DNA of 64,000 nt from Sutcliffiella horikoshii (GCF_021991925.1 NZ_RXZI01000003.1:186001-250000), one strand, 5' to 3'. Shown: positions 45,489 through 54,413, counted from the first letter of the stretch. A program made the numbers and translations. The notes: a model not told the origin generated them from the letters alone.

Positions 45489-45718
45489 GATTTCAAACTC
45501 TGTTTGAAAACTAGGAATAAAGGAGGCTCTCGTTCCTAAAGGGGACAAATACGTGGTGTGCAGTGTATAAAGATTTAGGTGATCAAAGTGAAACTTCAAA
45601 AGAACAAAGAGATTTGAGTATAGAACATTGGTTTCTTATGAACCTTATAAAGTGAATTTTTAGCCTAAAAAATTCTATTTGAAAAAGCTACTATTAACAT
45701 TAAATTATCTAGTCATGC

Positions 45719-45756
45719 TTATTCAACAATCGGGCCATATTCTTGAATAACTTATT
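45719..45756 (+). repeat. Accessory-region hairpin repeat, copy 1
   Basis: The motif TTATTCAACAATCGGGCC is followed by an inverted TTGAATAA. It shares CAACAAT-GGGC with copies near 46493, 47431, 48279 and 49475, which alternate with orphan genes. Confidence 0.55.
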
Positions 45757-45878
45757 GTGGAAATAATGGAAATTTGAGAAGATTGTTATAAAGTTAAAGT
45801 TCAGTTTAATGGAGGGCTAAACATATTCCATTGGTTGGAATGTTTCTAAAATATTGAATTAAAATTTAGGGGGGAAAA

Positions 45879-46424
45879 ATGAAGAAAAATAACCTAATAA
45901 CGTTTGGACTTATAGTATCAATAATCCTAAATTTGGTTCTGTTCCAAAATATTTATAACAATAAAGAAGAATCCAGATTAGCACATTTTGAAGAGGTTCA
46001 TAACGGAATAAGATATTCGTATGATTTCGGAGACACGCTTAGCCAAAAATATAACCGTTTAACATTAGATGAAAAGGTTGAGTACCTAACAGCAATGCAT
46101 TGGAGTTTGACTTTATCTGCTTGGACATTAGAAGATATTAAACCAGACGATAAAGAATATAGTAATCTTGTGAATCTACTTAGTATTTACAGTCATATAC
46201 CAACAGAATTGAAGGAAATGATAAGAAAAAATTATACCGAAGAAGAGGTATTGGATTTACTTAATATATGGCTGAAAGATATAAATAAAATTATAGAAAA
46301 CTTTAATTATATTCAGCTATCAAAGGTGAACGATAAAGAGTTGCTGGGGAATTTAAAGTCCTTGCTAAATAGTCTCGAATATAACAATGAATCATTAGAA
46401 CAATATAAACAGTCATTGAATTAA
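45879..46424 (+). CDS. Hypothetical membrane-anchored protein
   Basis: This 181-residue protein has an uncleaved N-terminal hydrophobic helix (about residues 7-23) followed by a soluble, acidic, helix-rich domain probably outside the cell. Two aromatic clusters (YSYDFGDTLSQKYNRL and AMHWSLTLSAW) stand out. I do not recognise a family. GGGGGG lies before the ATG. The AT-rich codon use differs from the core genes and suggests acquisition. Confidence 0.65.
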   Translation: MKKNNLITFGLIVSIILNLVLFQNIYNNKEESRLAHFEEVHNGIRYSYDFGDTLSQKYNRLTLDEKVEYLTAMHWSLTLSAWTLEDIKPDDKEYSNLVNLLSIYSHIPTELKEMIRKNYTEEEVLDLLNIWLKDINKIIENFNYIQLSKVNDKELLGNLKSLLNSLEYNNESLEQYKQSLN

Positions 46425-46492
46425 ACTTCTTACCATCTTCAACTATCGAGGGCGAAAGCTGAAGATCAACTCAATGATTTTCAGCAATATCA

Positions 46493-46526
46493 TTATTCAA
46501 CTATTGGGCAGGATTGTTGAAGAAGA
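46493..46526 (+). repeat. Accessory-region hairpin repeat, copy 2
   Basis: TTATTCAACTATTGGGC followed by TTGTTGAAGAA is an imperfect inverted pair homologous to copy 1. It lies between two orphan genes. Confidence 0.5.
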
Positions 46527-46561
46527 AAGGTCAAAATTTAGTCTAAAACTGGAGTGGTAGA

Positions 46562-46909
46562 ATGAGCCAATCATCAGCACAATATCATACTTTTATTAAA
46601 GAAATTTTAGAAAATCAAACGGTATGGACAGTAAAAGATCAACAAGGGTTTCCTACTTCTACAAATCCAGATGGAGAAACCTCTGTCCCGTTTTGGTCAT
46701 TGAAATCAAGAGCAGAGAAAATAATTACAAATGTACCAGACTACAATTCTTTTCAACCATATGAAATAACATTAAGTGATTTTATAAACAAATGGCTAAA
46801 AGGGTTGGAAGAAGACGGACTTAATGTGGGTGTTAATTGGAGTGGTAAAAGAGCAGTCGGTTTTGATATAAATCCAAAGGACATAATTGAAAGAATTAAT
46901 TGTGGATAA
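46562..46909 (+). CDS. DUF2750 protein
   Basis: This 115-residue soluble protein fits the DUF2750 family. A VWTVKDQQGFPTSTN segment near residue 20, PFWSLKSRAEKII near residue 40 and DGLNVGVNWSGKRAVGFD near the end are its conserved blocks. The function is unknown; such proteins are scattered in accessory regions of many bacteria, in company with immunity-like genes. GGAG lies before ATG 46562. It stands alone between two hairpin repeats. Confidence 0.8.
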   Translation: MSQSSAQYHTFIKEILENQTVWTVKDQQGFPTSTNPDGETSVPFWSLKSRAEKIITNVPDYNSFQPYEITLSDFINKWLKGLEEDGLNVGVNWSGKRAVGFDINPKDIIERINCG

Positions 46910-46970
46910 AAATGGAATGATTTTATTGAACAAAAGAGGACATTATTCGAAGTTCCTATAACAGGTTATC

Positions 46971-47025
46971 TCGAATTAGAGTCTTCGGCTATCTAGGAGC
47001 GATTACAGCATAATGGGTCGCTCGT
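46971..47025 (+). repeat. Accessory-region hairpin repeat, copy 3
   Basis: TTATCTCGAATTAGAG and TCTTCGGC are followed by a GAGCGA/TCGCTC hairpin. It is closely similar to copy 5 at 48279-48336. Confidence 0.6.
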
Positions 47026-47102
47026 TACATAAAAATTGGGTGCTTACTTTAAAAAGCCCTCTAGAATAATAATAATTTAATATAAATACTGGAGTGAATA
47101 AT

Positions 47103-47423
47103 GTGGGAGTGGAGAATACAAACCTAGTTGACATAATTGCAGTTAATAAAGAAACAGGTATTTGTACTCTTACGATAATCGATAGTCTTGATTGGAATAA
47201 CGAAAATGAACATTTAATGCTGCTGCAAGAGAAAATTAATACATATCTTAGTTTTATTGAATCAGGAGAAATTTACTCGACTTACTCTCCGTCAATAGAC
47301 AAAATCATTGAAATAAATATTAGCTTTAGAGATTCTATTACAGATAGCTGTGAACGTTTTCTCGCACAAGTTTCTCAAATAGTATCTGATGCTGGTTTAT
47401 TATTTAATTACTCTATTGAATAA
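47103..47423 (+). CDS. DUF6572 protein
   Basis: This 106-residue soluble, acidic protein starts with a GVENTNLVDIIAVNKETG segment typical of DUF6572 proteins, which are small proteins of unknown function often found near toxin and immunity genes. The GTG at 47103 has GGAG eight bases upstream and gives the usual N-terminus. A GTG at 47094 overlaps that site and is less likely. No toxin gene is adjacent. Confidence 0.72.
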   Translation: MGVENTNLVDIIAVNKETGICTLTIIDSLDWNNENEHLMLLQEKINTYLSFIESGEIYSTYSPSIDKIIEINISFRDSITDSCERFLAQVSQIVSDAGLLFNYSIE

Positions 47424-47430
47424 GAAAAAT

Positions 47431-47470
47431 GTCTTCAACAATCTAGGAGCTATTGCGGAACAATGGTATT
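47431..47470 (+). repeat. Accessory-region hairpin repeat, copy 4
   Basis: GTCTTCAACAATCTAGGAGC matches the left part of copies 3 and 5. The right arm is weak. Confidence 0.45.
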
Positions 47471-47570
47471 TAATAGAAGCAGGAAAAGGTTAAAAGGGAA
47501 GCAATTAGGATATTTCATATTTAAGGTAATAATTGCACATACTAAAATCTGAATTTATGATAAAAAGGAT

Positions 47571-48113
47571 GTGGTTATTATCAAGAGAGTGAAAATATTC
47601 CTGTTATGCATTGTCTTCACCTTTTCTTTTTCATTTGTTGCTAAAGCTAACTACACAAGCGAAGAATTTCAAGAATCACTTTTTGAAATTGGCTATAAAA
47701 GCATTTATGATGCCTTAAACGAAGGTAATGAATATTTTAATCAAGAAATAGTTTTGCCAGTACAGCTACCTCCAGTTGCTTTTACGCATAGTTTCGGAAG
47801 ATTCGAAAACCCTGATGGCGAAGTAAATGATAGGTACGACATTGAATACGTGAATAAAGATAAACCTCAAAACCACTTTAATATTACTATACAACCTGTT
47901 AAATATGGGATAGATTTTAGGGATAATCAAATCGACCAAAGAATTAAATTGGGTAATGGCAATGAAGCCATATATAGTACAAAAGCCGTAAATGGATTTA
48001 ATTTACTAGTATTTGAAAAGGATAAATTCCAGTACATTTTGAGTGTGGACAAAAGAATCTCTGATATAGCTACTTCCGATATACTAGTTGAGATTGCAAA
48101 TTCAATTAAATAA
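47571..48113 (+). CDS. Hypothetical secreted protein
   Basis: This protein of about 180 residues has a signal peptide (basic start, hydrophobic stretch to about residue 24, likely cut after AKA). The mature part contains a proline-rich turn (VLPVQLPPVAFTHSFGRF) and alternating beta-like segments. I do not recognise a family. The start is uncertain: GTG 47571 is too close to its AAAGGA, and GTG 47589 is an alternative that keeps the signal peptide. Confidence 0.6.
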   Translation: MVIIKRVKIFLLCIVFTFSFSFVAKANYTSEEFQESLFEIGYKSIYDALNEGNEYFNQEIVLPVQLPPVAFTHSFGRFENPDGEVNDRYDIEYVNKDKPQNHFNITIQPVKYGIDFRDNQIDQRIKLGNGNEAIYSTKAVNGFNLLVFEKDKFQYILSVDKRISDIATSDILVEIANSIK

Positions 48114-48118
48114 AAAAC

Positions 48119-48156
48119 AAAAGAGCATTGGTTGCTGTTCAACCTATGCTCTTTTT
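48119..48156. terminator. Terminator of the secreted-protein gene
   Basis: AAGAGCATTGGTTG and CAACCTATGCTCTT form a stem with one mismatch, followed by T. Confidence 0.8.
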
Positions 48157-48278
48157 GTTGTTTGTGTGTGATCTACAATTACATACTAAGACAGAAGACC
48201 AATGAGATATTATGTTTAATATTGATGCTGTTGTTATTTAATTAAATAGGGCTTTAATTGAAGAACCATATACAAAGT

Positions 48279-48336
48279 TATCTCGAAATCGAGTCTTCGG
48301 CAATTGGGCGCGATCCTGGAACAAGAATCAGCGCTC
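48279..48336 (+). repeat. Accessory-region hairpin repeat, copy 5
   Basis: TTATCTCGAAATCGAG, TCTTCGGC and AATTGGGCGCGATCCT are followed by a returning arm ATCAGCGCTC. This is the best-preserved form of the repeat. Confidence 0.65.
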
Positions 48337-48420
48337 ATTTCTCATTTTAGGGCCAGATTCTTGAAATGATTGTCCTAATAATGAGTTTCACCTTCTGTAA
48401 TTGTAGACTACAATAATAGT

Positions 48421-48456
48421 TTTAAAAGAGCAACGTTGAACCTGCGTTGCTCTGCA
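48421..48456 (-). terminator. Terminator of the AraC-type gene
   Basis: AGAGCAACG and CGTTGCTCT pair around a short loop; on the minus strand it is followed by TTTTAAAA. Confidence 0.75.
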
Positions 48457-48485
48457 TTAATCCTCAATAGAATGCTCACTATTGT

Positions 48486-49349
48486 TTATTTCTTTCGCAC
48501 GGGAAGCCAAACTTCACTATAAGCGTAATCTTTTTTATGCTTATCCATTTTAGTAAAAGAAAAAGTAGGAGCATTGATTACTTCGTAATCAGAAGAAGGA
48601 AGCCATTCTGAATAGGTTTTTGCCATTGTATCCTGCAACGCAGATGGAAATGGCCCTTCATTTGGAAATACTGCCCAAGTATAAGCTTCAACAGGCACTA
48701 CGTCTAAAAAATCGCTGACTTGATTTTTAGTTGTTAATACACCTATCAAGTGGGTTAAATCCCCTTCTTCTTTTAGAAAATTTTCGTCAGCGTTGTAAGA
48801 AGCATTAACAATTTCATAAGGCTCTATATTTTGAAGAGAATGCATTTCTTTTCTTTGCTCTTCTGTTATGCTTTCTGCAAGCTTTACTATTTCGTTGTTC
48901 ACACCTTGAAATTGTATAGGGACACGTTTACTTACACCAACTAGATTAAACGCTGGTTTGTCTTCAATTCTAAATTCCATAGATATTCCTCCTTTTACAG
49001 TAATTACGAATGAAAGTTTGGGAAAAGATTTGCTTACCCTTTTTTTTATTACCTCTGTGGGTAAAAAACCACACCATTTTTTAAATGCTCTAGTAAAACC
49101 ATCCATTGATTGATAACCATATTTAAAAGCAACATCTGTTACCTTTTCTCCACTCAATAAATCCATATTTGCTTCCGATAGTTTTCTGTTTTTTACATAT
49201 TCCTTTAATGTCATGCCTGAAAGATGAAAAAATACCGTTCTCAAGTGGTAATCGGAAACCCCAGCATAATTGGAAATCCTTTCAAGAGTGAGGTCATCGG
49301 TTAAATGAACTTCAATATAGTCAATCACTTGGTTCAATTCTTTTAACAT
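48486..49349 (-). CDS. AraC-family regulator with GyrI-like effector domain
   Basis: This 287-residue protein joins an N-terminal AraC/XylS DNA-binding domain (about residues 5-105, with LTLERISNYAGVSDYHLRTVF and SMDGFTRAFKKWCGFLP) to a C-terminal GyrI-like small-molecule-binding domain (about 130-287, starting MEFRIEDKPAFNLVGV). Such regulators usually respond to hydrophobic drugs or peptides. ATG 49349 is preceded by AAAGGAGGG on the minus strand; the frame extends to 49448 without a signal. A nearby MFS pump could be a target. Confidence 0.85.
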   Translation of the reverse strand: MLKELNQVIDYIEVHLTDDLTLERISNYAGVSDYHLRTVFFHLSGMTLKEYVKNRKLSEANMDLLSGEKVTDVAFKYGYQSMDGFTRAFKKWCGFLPTEVIKKRVSKSFPKLSFVITVKGGISMEFRIEDKPAFNLVGVSKRVPIQFQGVNNEIVKLAESITEEQRKEMHSLQNIEPYEIVNASYNADENFLKEEGDLTHLIGVLTTKNQVSDFLDVVPVEAYTWAVFPNEGPFPSALQDTMAKTYSEWLPSSDYEVINAPTFSFTKMDKHKKDYAYSEVWLPVRKK

Positions 49350-49474
49350 CATATCCCTCCTTTCATGAATACATAATATCAAAGCCGGTATAAGCATACT
49401 CGACATTTTTAATCTAAAGTTGTCGGGTTGTTTGTCTTTATTATTCAAAAAATGTAATAAAACATATTAATGTT

Positions 49475-49525
49475 TCCCGATGTTCAAGAATCGGGCGCTA
49501 TCCTTTAACAAGGATCAGCGCACTC
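49475..49525 (+). repeat. Accessory-region hairpin repeat, copy 6
   Basis: TCGGGCGCTATCCTT and AAGGATCAGCGC form a clear hairpin. The segment GTTCAAGAATCGGGCGC corresponds to CAACAATCGGGC in the other copies. Confidence 0.6.
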
Positions 49526-49584
49526 GTTTATTACGTAGAATACTTTACTGTACAACAAGGGTCTTCACTTTATCTATAAAACCT

Positions 49585-49619
49585 AAAAAAGACCACCGCT
49601 ATCTATAGTGGTCTTTTCC
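49585..49619. terminator. Terminator of the MFS gene
   Basis: AAAAGACCAC and GTGGTCTTTT form a stem flanked by A and T tracts, just past the MFS stop. Confidence 0.82.
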
Positions 49620-49628
49620 TTAAGGCAA

Positions 49629-50846
49629 TTAATAGTTAGATTTGTAATTTCTAAACGTACTCCCTCTCCATAAAATGGAAAGAGAAATGATTAATCCAAC
49701 AATAGAAAAGGATAGAATGACTAATTGAATATCAAATCCTCTAGAAACGAGTAAAGTTACACTTGCATAGGCAAGCGGATCAAACCCGTTCATGGCTAAA
49801 AAGACGATACTCATGACCCTCCCCATAATGCGGGGATCAGTATCTTCTTGTGCTGAAGCGAAAAATGGGATAGATACAAATGTCATGGTAAACCCAATTA
49901 AGAACCCTAACGCCGTTAAAATATATAAATTAGGAATTTGACTAAAGGCTATAGCTACTATTAATGTTGCAATTAAGCCTGCAATTGATGTTAATCCCCT
50001 ACGGCGTATTTTGACCATACCGATTATTACTGTACTTATTAGCATCCCAGCCCCTAAAGCAGCGTCAATGTAACTAAGATTAATTGGTGTCCCCCCATAA
50101 GCTTCCACTAAAATTGGAATGGCGATGGTTATTGCTCCGAAGGCAAAGAAATTTAACGTTACTAGTATAAGGATACCTGTTTTCAAGAATCTACTTGCTT
50201 TTACATAGGAAAGTCCTTCTATGAGGTCTTTAAATGGTGTTTGTTTTATTGTATGGACTAGAGGACCTTCCTTTATAAAAGGCGGGAACATAAAAAAGGC
50301 AGATAACAGAACAATAATAGATGAGACTAAATAACCGGATATCACGCCACCGAATTCCATGACACTTCCAGAGATAATAGGCCCAATAACAAAGCCAATC
50401 TGACCCAATCCCTGAATAATAGCATTTGCTTGTTTTATTTGGTTTTTATGAACTATTTTTGGGATTAATGATGTTCCGGCTGGTCCAGAAAATGCATCTA
50501 ATGTTCCGAAAACGGAGCCTAATATAATCAGGTACAAAAATGTTAATTGATTTGTATTGTGCAATAAAAATATTATAACCAGCAGAACTCCTTGACTCGA
50601 ACTCGTACTGAACATTATGGTCGTCTTCTTGAATTTATCAGCAAGCACCCCTCCAAATGCCATCATGAGAATACGTGGTACAGTAATGGCAATAAGAATA
50701 ATGCCCAATGAACTAGCAGAATTCAATTCAGAAATGACAAACCAAGTTGTCGTCATAAAAAACATACTAAAGCCTATCAGCGCCAAAAAGCTACCGATAA
50801 ACAGAAATATAAAAGTGCGATTCCGAAATAATGATTGTTGTTCCAT
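49629..50846 (-). CDS. MFS transporter, probable drug efflux
   Basis: This 405-residue protein has about twelve transmembrane helices and the MFS motif A region as GGVLADKFKKTTIMF between helices 2 and 3. The sequence resembles the macrolide/Bacillus efflux branch (MefA-like or YfmO-like), but substrate specificity cannot be read from it. It diverges from a MerR-type gene, a frequent efflux pump and regulator arrangement. The start ATG 50846 has GAGGTGG upstream. Confidence 0.85.
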   Translation of the reverse strand: MEQQSLFRNRTFIFLFIGSFLALIGFSMFFMTTTWFVISELNSASSLGIILIAITVPRILMMAFGGVLADKFKKTTIMFSTSSSQGVLLVIIFLLHNTNQLTFLYLIILGSVFGTLDAFSGPAGTSLIPKIVHKNQIKQANAIIQGLGQIGFVIGPIISGSVMEFGGVISGYLVSSIIVLLSAFFMFPPFIKEGPLVHTIKQTPFKDLIEGLSYVKASRFLKTGILILVTLNFFAFGAITIAIPILVEAYGGTPINLSYIDAALGAGMLISTVIIGMVKIRRRGLTSIAGLIATLIVAIAFSQIPNLYILTALGFLIGFTMTFVSIPFFASAQEDTDPRIMGRVMSIVFLAMNGFDPLAYASVTLLVSRGFDIQLVILSFSIVGLIISLSILWRGSTFRNYKSNY

Positions 50847-50982
50847 AGAAAGCCACCTCTCAAACTTATTATAGAACCAATCATAATTTGTGACGTAAAG
50901 TCGTAAGCAAACATTTTATACAAAAAATGACTGTTTTTAAGTCGTTAATTTATATCAGTAAAGAGATTAACAAGTGTATGTA

Positions 50983-51022
50983 TTGATTGTGACCTTACGT
51001 AACAGCTTAAAATACAGTAAGG
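50983..51022 (+). promoter_or_regulatory. Promoter and inverted repeat before the merR-type gene
   Basis: TTGATT and TAAAAT are 19 bp apart, the long spacing typical of MerR-controlled promoters. An inverted repeat CCTTAC/GTAAGG spans 50993-51022, with a TTACGTAA palindrome inside. It could bind the adjacent regulator. Confidence 0.5.
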
Positions 51023-51032
51023 TGGTGTTAAC

Positions 51033-51814
51033 ATGGAAATGACAATTGGTAAGTTTGCAAAATTAGTGGGTTCAACGGTAAGAACACTAAGATACTACGA
51101 TAAAATTGAATTACTTACTCCCAAAAAATTAAATAAAAATGGTCGAAAAGTATATACACATTTAGACTGGGAACTTTTTCAACAAATAATGATTTTAAAA
51201 CATTTTGGTTTATCATTAAATGAAATAAAAGAACAAATGACTAATCAAAAGTTTAATAATCGAGAGTTGTTGCAGGTGCAAAAGCAGTTAATTGAAAAAA
51301 AGCAATTGGAATTAAATGATAAGCTAGAAGTAATTACGAGAATGGAGAGACTGTACAACATTGAAGGGATTACTGAGGATGAATTAGATGAATTTGCTTT
51401 TATTATGCTTGATATATTTAGGAGAGAAAAATCACAAATTCAAATATTTGAAGAACATTTTGTAAATAACAAGGAAATCTTGAAAGAAATAAAGTTGCTT
51501 CATGATCCTGAATACAAGGAGAAGATGGATAGAGAAATATGGAAATTAATTCAAGCAATTAGAAATGCTATTCACTGTAATGACTATGCAAGCAGAAAAA
51601 AAGTACAAAAAATTCTAAACAAAATGGATAGCCTATCCTATCCCCTGCGAGTAGAATTCTCCTAAATCTAGTTGATGATGACTATTTTTTAGCTAAGTAC
51701 AATCATGAATTTAATAGTTATTTTCCTGAAAACATAGCTAGATATATCTATAAAGAGTTGAAAACGTATAATGATGATAAAGAAAATAGTAAGGCTAAAA
51801 ATAGGGGGAATTAA
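51033..51814 (+). pseudogene. MerR-family regulator, probably frameshifted near the 3' end
   Basis: The N-terminal domain is a MerR helix-turn-helix (IGKFAKLVGSTVRTLRYYDK, wing and LFQQIMILKHFGLSLNEI), followed by a coiled coil (about residues 85-115) and a TipA-like helical domain. The open frame ends at 51665 after 210 residues. From 51668 to 51814 another frame continues with plausible protein (LVDDDYFLAKYNHEFNSYF, then YIYKELKTYND) and ends in TAA. A single-base shift near 51640-51665 would explain this. The first 200 residues may still bind DNA. Confidence 0.65.
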
Positions 51815-51851
51815 ACTGATAAGCAAATAACTTAAGAGCTTTTGTTTCCTA

Positions 51852-52082
51852 ATGGGAGCTATTGCTAAGGAAAAAGACGAAAATACAATAGATTCATTTG
51901 TTGCATATTTCAAAGTACAAACTTCTCAACAAAGTAGCCTAATATCTATATGGATTGATCGTCAAACTGGTGTTAATTATTTATACACATGGAGTGCGCA
52001 AGGATGCGCACTCACCCCTTTATTAGACGAGAATGGTAAAGTAATAGCGACGCAAATAGGAGAAGCTAATAAACAATTGTAG
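51852..52082 (+). CDS. DUF6440-like small protein
   Basis: This protein of up to 76 residues resembles DUF6440: a SIWIDRQTGVNYLYTW segment in the middle is followed by CALTPLLDENGKVI, the usual IxVDKETGVxYL and LTPLLDxxGxP pattern. The function is unknown. There is no convincing ribosome-binding site before ATG 51852, so the true start or integrity is uncertain. A terminator follows directly, which supports a real gene. Confidence 0.6.
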   Translation: MGAIAKEKDENTIDSFVAYFKVQTSQQSSLISIWIDRQTGVNYLYTWSAQGCALTPLLDENGKVIATQIGEANKQL

Positions 52083-52089
52083 GTATACA

Positions 52090-52120
52090 GCAATCCTTCA
52101 TTAAGAAGGATTGCCTTTTA
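52090..52120 (+). terminator. Terminator of the DUF6440 gene
   Basis: GCAATCCTT and AAGGATTGC form a perfect stem followed by CTTTT. Confidence 0.75.
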
Positions 52121-52125
52121 AAGTT

Positions 52126-52168
52126 AAAAGAGGTTAACGCAAGTAAAACAGCGTTAACCTCTTTTTTC
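52126..52168. terminator. Bidirectional terminator overlapping the ysdB stop
   Basis: AAAAGAGGTTAACGC and GCGTTAACCTCTTTT form a perfect 15-bp stem. The ysdB stop codon lies in the right arm. It marks the end of the accessory region. Confidence 0.88.
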
Positions 52169-52546
52169 TTTTAAAAACTCTTTAATTGGACTTTTCCAAT
52201 CGATTAAGGCATCAGGGTATTGTTTTCTAACCTCATTTTGGATAAATTCAAAATCATGCTTCTTAAGACCTTGTAACTTTTCCGTATTCTTCGGCCAAAT
52301 GAAGATGGAGATGACTTCAAATGCCCTATCCGTCGTGCCTAAATATTTTTCTCCTTCAAACATGACGCCTTTGTATGTGAGAAGGAAATTCTTACGCACG
52401 TTGCTTTTCTGATCTAACAGGAAGAAATTCTTCTGTTCATGGGCAATTTCGAGCTTCCGCTTCGGATTCAGGAGATACTTGAAAATCGAATAGATAATAA
52501 ACGCAACAAGTGCAAGTAAAGCAAGACGAATGAGAATCATAAACAT
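52154..52546 (-). CDS. ysdB: YsdB, SigW-pathway membrane protein
   Basis: This 130-residue protein has one N-terminal transmembrane helix (about residues 4-24) and a basic soluble domain. It matches YsdB of B. subtilis, which influences SigW activation through the anti-sigma factor pathway. ATG 52546 is preceded by GGAG on the minus strand. Here it lies in reverse and far from ysdA, separated by the accessory insertion. Confidence 0.82.
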   Translation of the reverse strand: MFMILIRLALLALVAFIIYSIFKYLLNPKRKLEIAHEQKNFFLLDQKSNVRKNFLLTYKGVMFEGEKYLGTTDRAFEVISIFIWPKNTEKLQGLKKHDFEFIQNEVRKQYPDALIDWKSPIKEFLKEKRG

Positions 52547-52659
52547 AGTTGCTACTCCTTCGCAAATTTAAAAGTTTTATTATAAAATACCTTATATACG
52601 GGTGGAGGTATGAATAGGTTTCATTTTTTATAAAAAAATTTTAAAAAAGGCGGTACTTT

Positions 52660-53148
52660 ATGAAATTACATAAGTTATATGACATGCAAAGAGAGCTTGA
52701 TGAGAAAATAGAATCTCAGCACGGCTTAATAAAAGAGAATTTAGTGGAGGAAAAGATTTTAGCCTTGCTTGTGGAGCTGGGTGAACTGGCAAATGAAACT
52801 AGATGCTTCAAGTTCTGGAGTGTAAAACCACCTGCTGAACGCAATGTGATCTTAGAAGAGTATGTGGACGGTGTGCACTTTATTCTGTCTCTCGGACTGA
52901 CGTTTGGATTTGGGGAAGAAGTATCAATAGGTCTTACCAGGCAAGGAGAGTCTATAACCGAACAATTCAATATCGTGTATCATCTTGTTTCTGTATTTAG
53001 AAATGATGTTTCTGAAGAAAACTATAACGTACTGGTTGATTCCTATATGCAACTGGGCGAAATGCTAGGCTTTTCGTGGGAGGAAGTGGAAGGTGCTTAC
53101 CTTGAGAAAAACAAAGTAAACCATGAGCGTCAGGAGCAAGGTTATTAA
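52660..53148 (+). CDS. Dimeric dUTPase (all-alpha NTP pyrophosphatase)
   Basis: This 162-residue protein matches the dimeric dUTPase/MazG-like family that hydrolyses dUTP to dUMP and keeps uracil out of DNA. LLVELGELANETRCFKFWS near residue 30 holds the metal-binding ExxE motif, and EEYVDGVHFILSLGLTFG near residue 66 holds the second acidic motif. It begins after AAAAGGCGG. Its place beside the M42 peptidase gene is common in the Bacillus cereus branch but not in B. subtilis. Confidence 0.88.
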   Translation: MKLHKLYDMQRELDEKIESQHGLIKENLVEEKILALLVELGELANETRCFKFWSVKPPAERNVILEEYVDGVHFILSLGLTFGFGEEVSIGLTRQGESITEQFNIVYHLVSVFRNDVSEENYNVLVDSYMQLGEMLGFSWEEVEGAYLEKNKVNHERQEQGY

Positions 53149-53220
53149 TCCTTTTTACATTAGTAAGAGTTTTCTGTATAATAATTGTTGGATTGATATT
53201 TATTAAGGGGGTCGAAATAC

Positions 53221-54306
53221 ATGACAAAGCTAGATGAAACATTAACAATGTTGAAAGATCTAACAGATGCCAAGGGTATTCCCGGCAACGAAAGAGAACC
53301 ACGCGACGTAATGAAAAAATACATAACGCCATTTGCTGATGAAGTTTTCACAGACGGATTGGGAAGCTTAATCGCCAAAAAAATTGGTAAAGCGGACGGT
53401 CCAAAAGTAATGGTAGCCGGACACTTGGACGAAGTGGGCTTCATGATCACACATATCGATGACCGTGGATTCCTTCGCTTCCAAACAGTTGGAGGTTGGT
53501 GGTCCCAAGTTATGCTTGCACAACGTGTTACCATCGTAACTTCTAAAGGCGACGTAACAGGTGTGATCGGTTCCAAACCTCCACACATCCTGCCCCCGGA
53601 AGCGCGCAAAAAGCCGGTAGACATCAAGGACATGTTCATCGACATCGGTGCATCCAGTCGTGAAGAAGCACAAGAATGGGGAGTGCGCCCTGGCGACCAG
53701 GTTGTTCCTTACTTCGAATTCACTGTCATGAACAATGAAAAAATGCTGCTTGCAAAAGCATGGGATAACCGTATCGGCTGTGCCATCGCGATTGACGTGT
53801 TAAAGCAGTTAAAAGGCGCAGACCATCCAAACGTGGTGTACGGAGTAGGAACTGTTCAAGAGGAAGTAGGCCTTCGTGGTGCGAAAACTTCCGCAAACCT
53901 GATTCAACCTGACATCGGATTTGGTGTGGACGTAGGGATCGCAGGAGATACTCCAGGCGTTACTGAAAAAGAAGCACTAAGCAAAATGGGGAAAGGCCCA
54001 CAAATCATCCTTTATGATGCGTCCATGGTCTCCCACAAAGGATTACGCGACTTTGTAACAGGTGTAGCCGACGAAATGGAAATTCCATATCAGTTCGACT
54101 CTGTTGCAGGAGGCGGAACAGATTCCGGTGCCATCCACCTGACAGCACAAGGTGTACCAGCACTATCCATCACCATCGCAACACGCTACATCCACTCTCA
54201 TGCAGCAATGCTACACCGCGATGACTACGAAAACGCAGTGAAATTGATTGCAGAAGTAATCAAGAAGTTGGATGCTGATACGGTTAGCAGATTGACGTTT
54301 GATTGA
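53221..54306 (+). CDS. ysdC: M42-family aminopeptidase YsdC
   Basis: This 361-residue cytosolic metallopeptidase is of the glutamyl aminopeptidase/endoglucanase-like M42 family, which trims peptides. Conserved metal ligands and catalytic residues are in [10 protein letters not shown] near residue 63, [15 protein letters not shown] near residue 180, QEEVGLRGA near residue 215 and the [12 protein letters not shown] end. It is preceded by GGGGG and followed by a GC-rich terminator. The gene is conserved at the ysd locus of Bacillus. Confidence 0.92.
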   Translation: MTKLDETLTMLKDLTDAKGIPGNEREPRDVMKKYITPFADEVFTDGLGSLIAKKIGKADGPKVMVAGHLDEVGFMITHIDDRGFLRFQTVGGWWSQVMLAQRVTIVTSKGDVTGVIGSKPPHILPPEARKKPVDIKDMFIDIGASSREEAQEWGVRPGDQVVPYFEFTVMNNEKMLLAKAWDNRIGCAIAIDVLKQLKGADHPNVVYGVGTVQEEVGLRGAKTSANLIQPDIGFGVDVGIAGDTPGVTEKEALSKMGKGPQIILYDASMVSHKGLRDFVTGVADEMEIPYQFDSVAGGGTDSGAIHLTAQGVPALSITIATRYIHSHAAMLHRDDYENAVKLIAEVIKKLDADTVSRLTFD

Positions 54307-54320
54307 TAGTTATTTTGGTT

Positions 54321-54351
54321 GGCCTGCCGTTTTAGACGGCGGGCCTTTTGT
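54321..54351 (+). terminator. Terminator of ysdC
   Basis: GGCCTGCCGT and ACGGCGGGCC form a ten-pair GC-rich stem followed by TTTTG. Confidence 0.87.
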
Positions 54352-54413
54352 TTCTAGATAGGAAGTTAAAGGTTATCGATCTCTTTCTTGGTGGAAATTA
54401 GGTAAAAATTCTT

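Larger units (their letters stand above)
45345..45878. other. Gene-free left edge of the accessory region
   Basis: This 534-bp AT-rich stretch contains a strong terminator at 45450-45488 and one hairpin repeat at 45719-45756. No supported gene is present. The change in base composition starts here. Confidence 0.5.
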
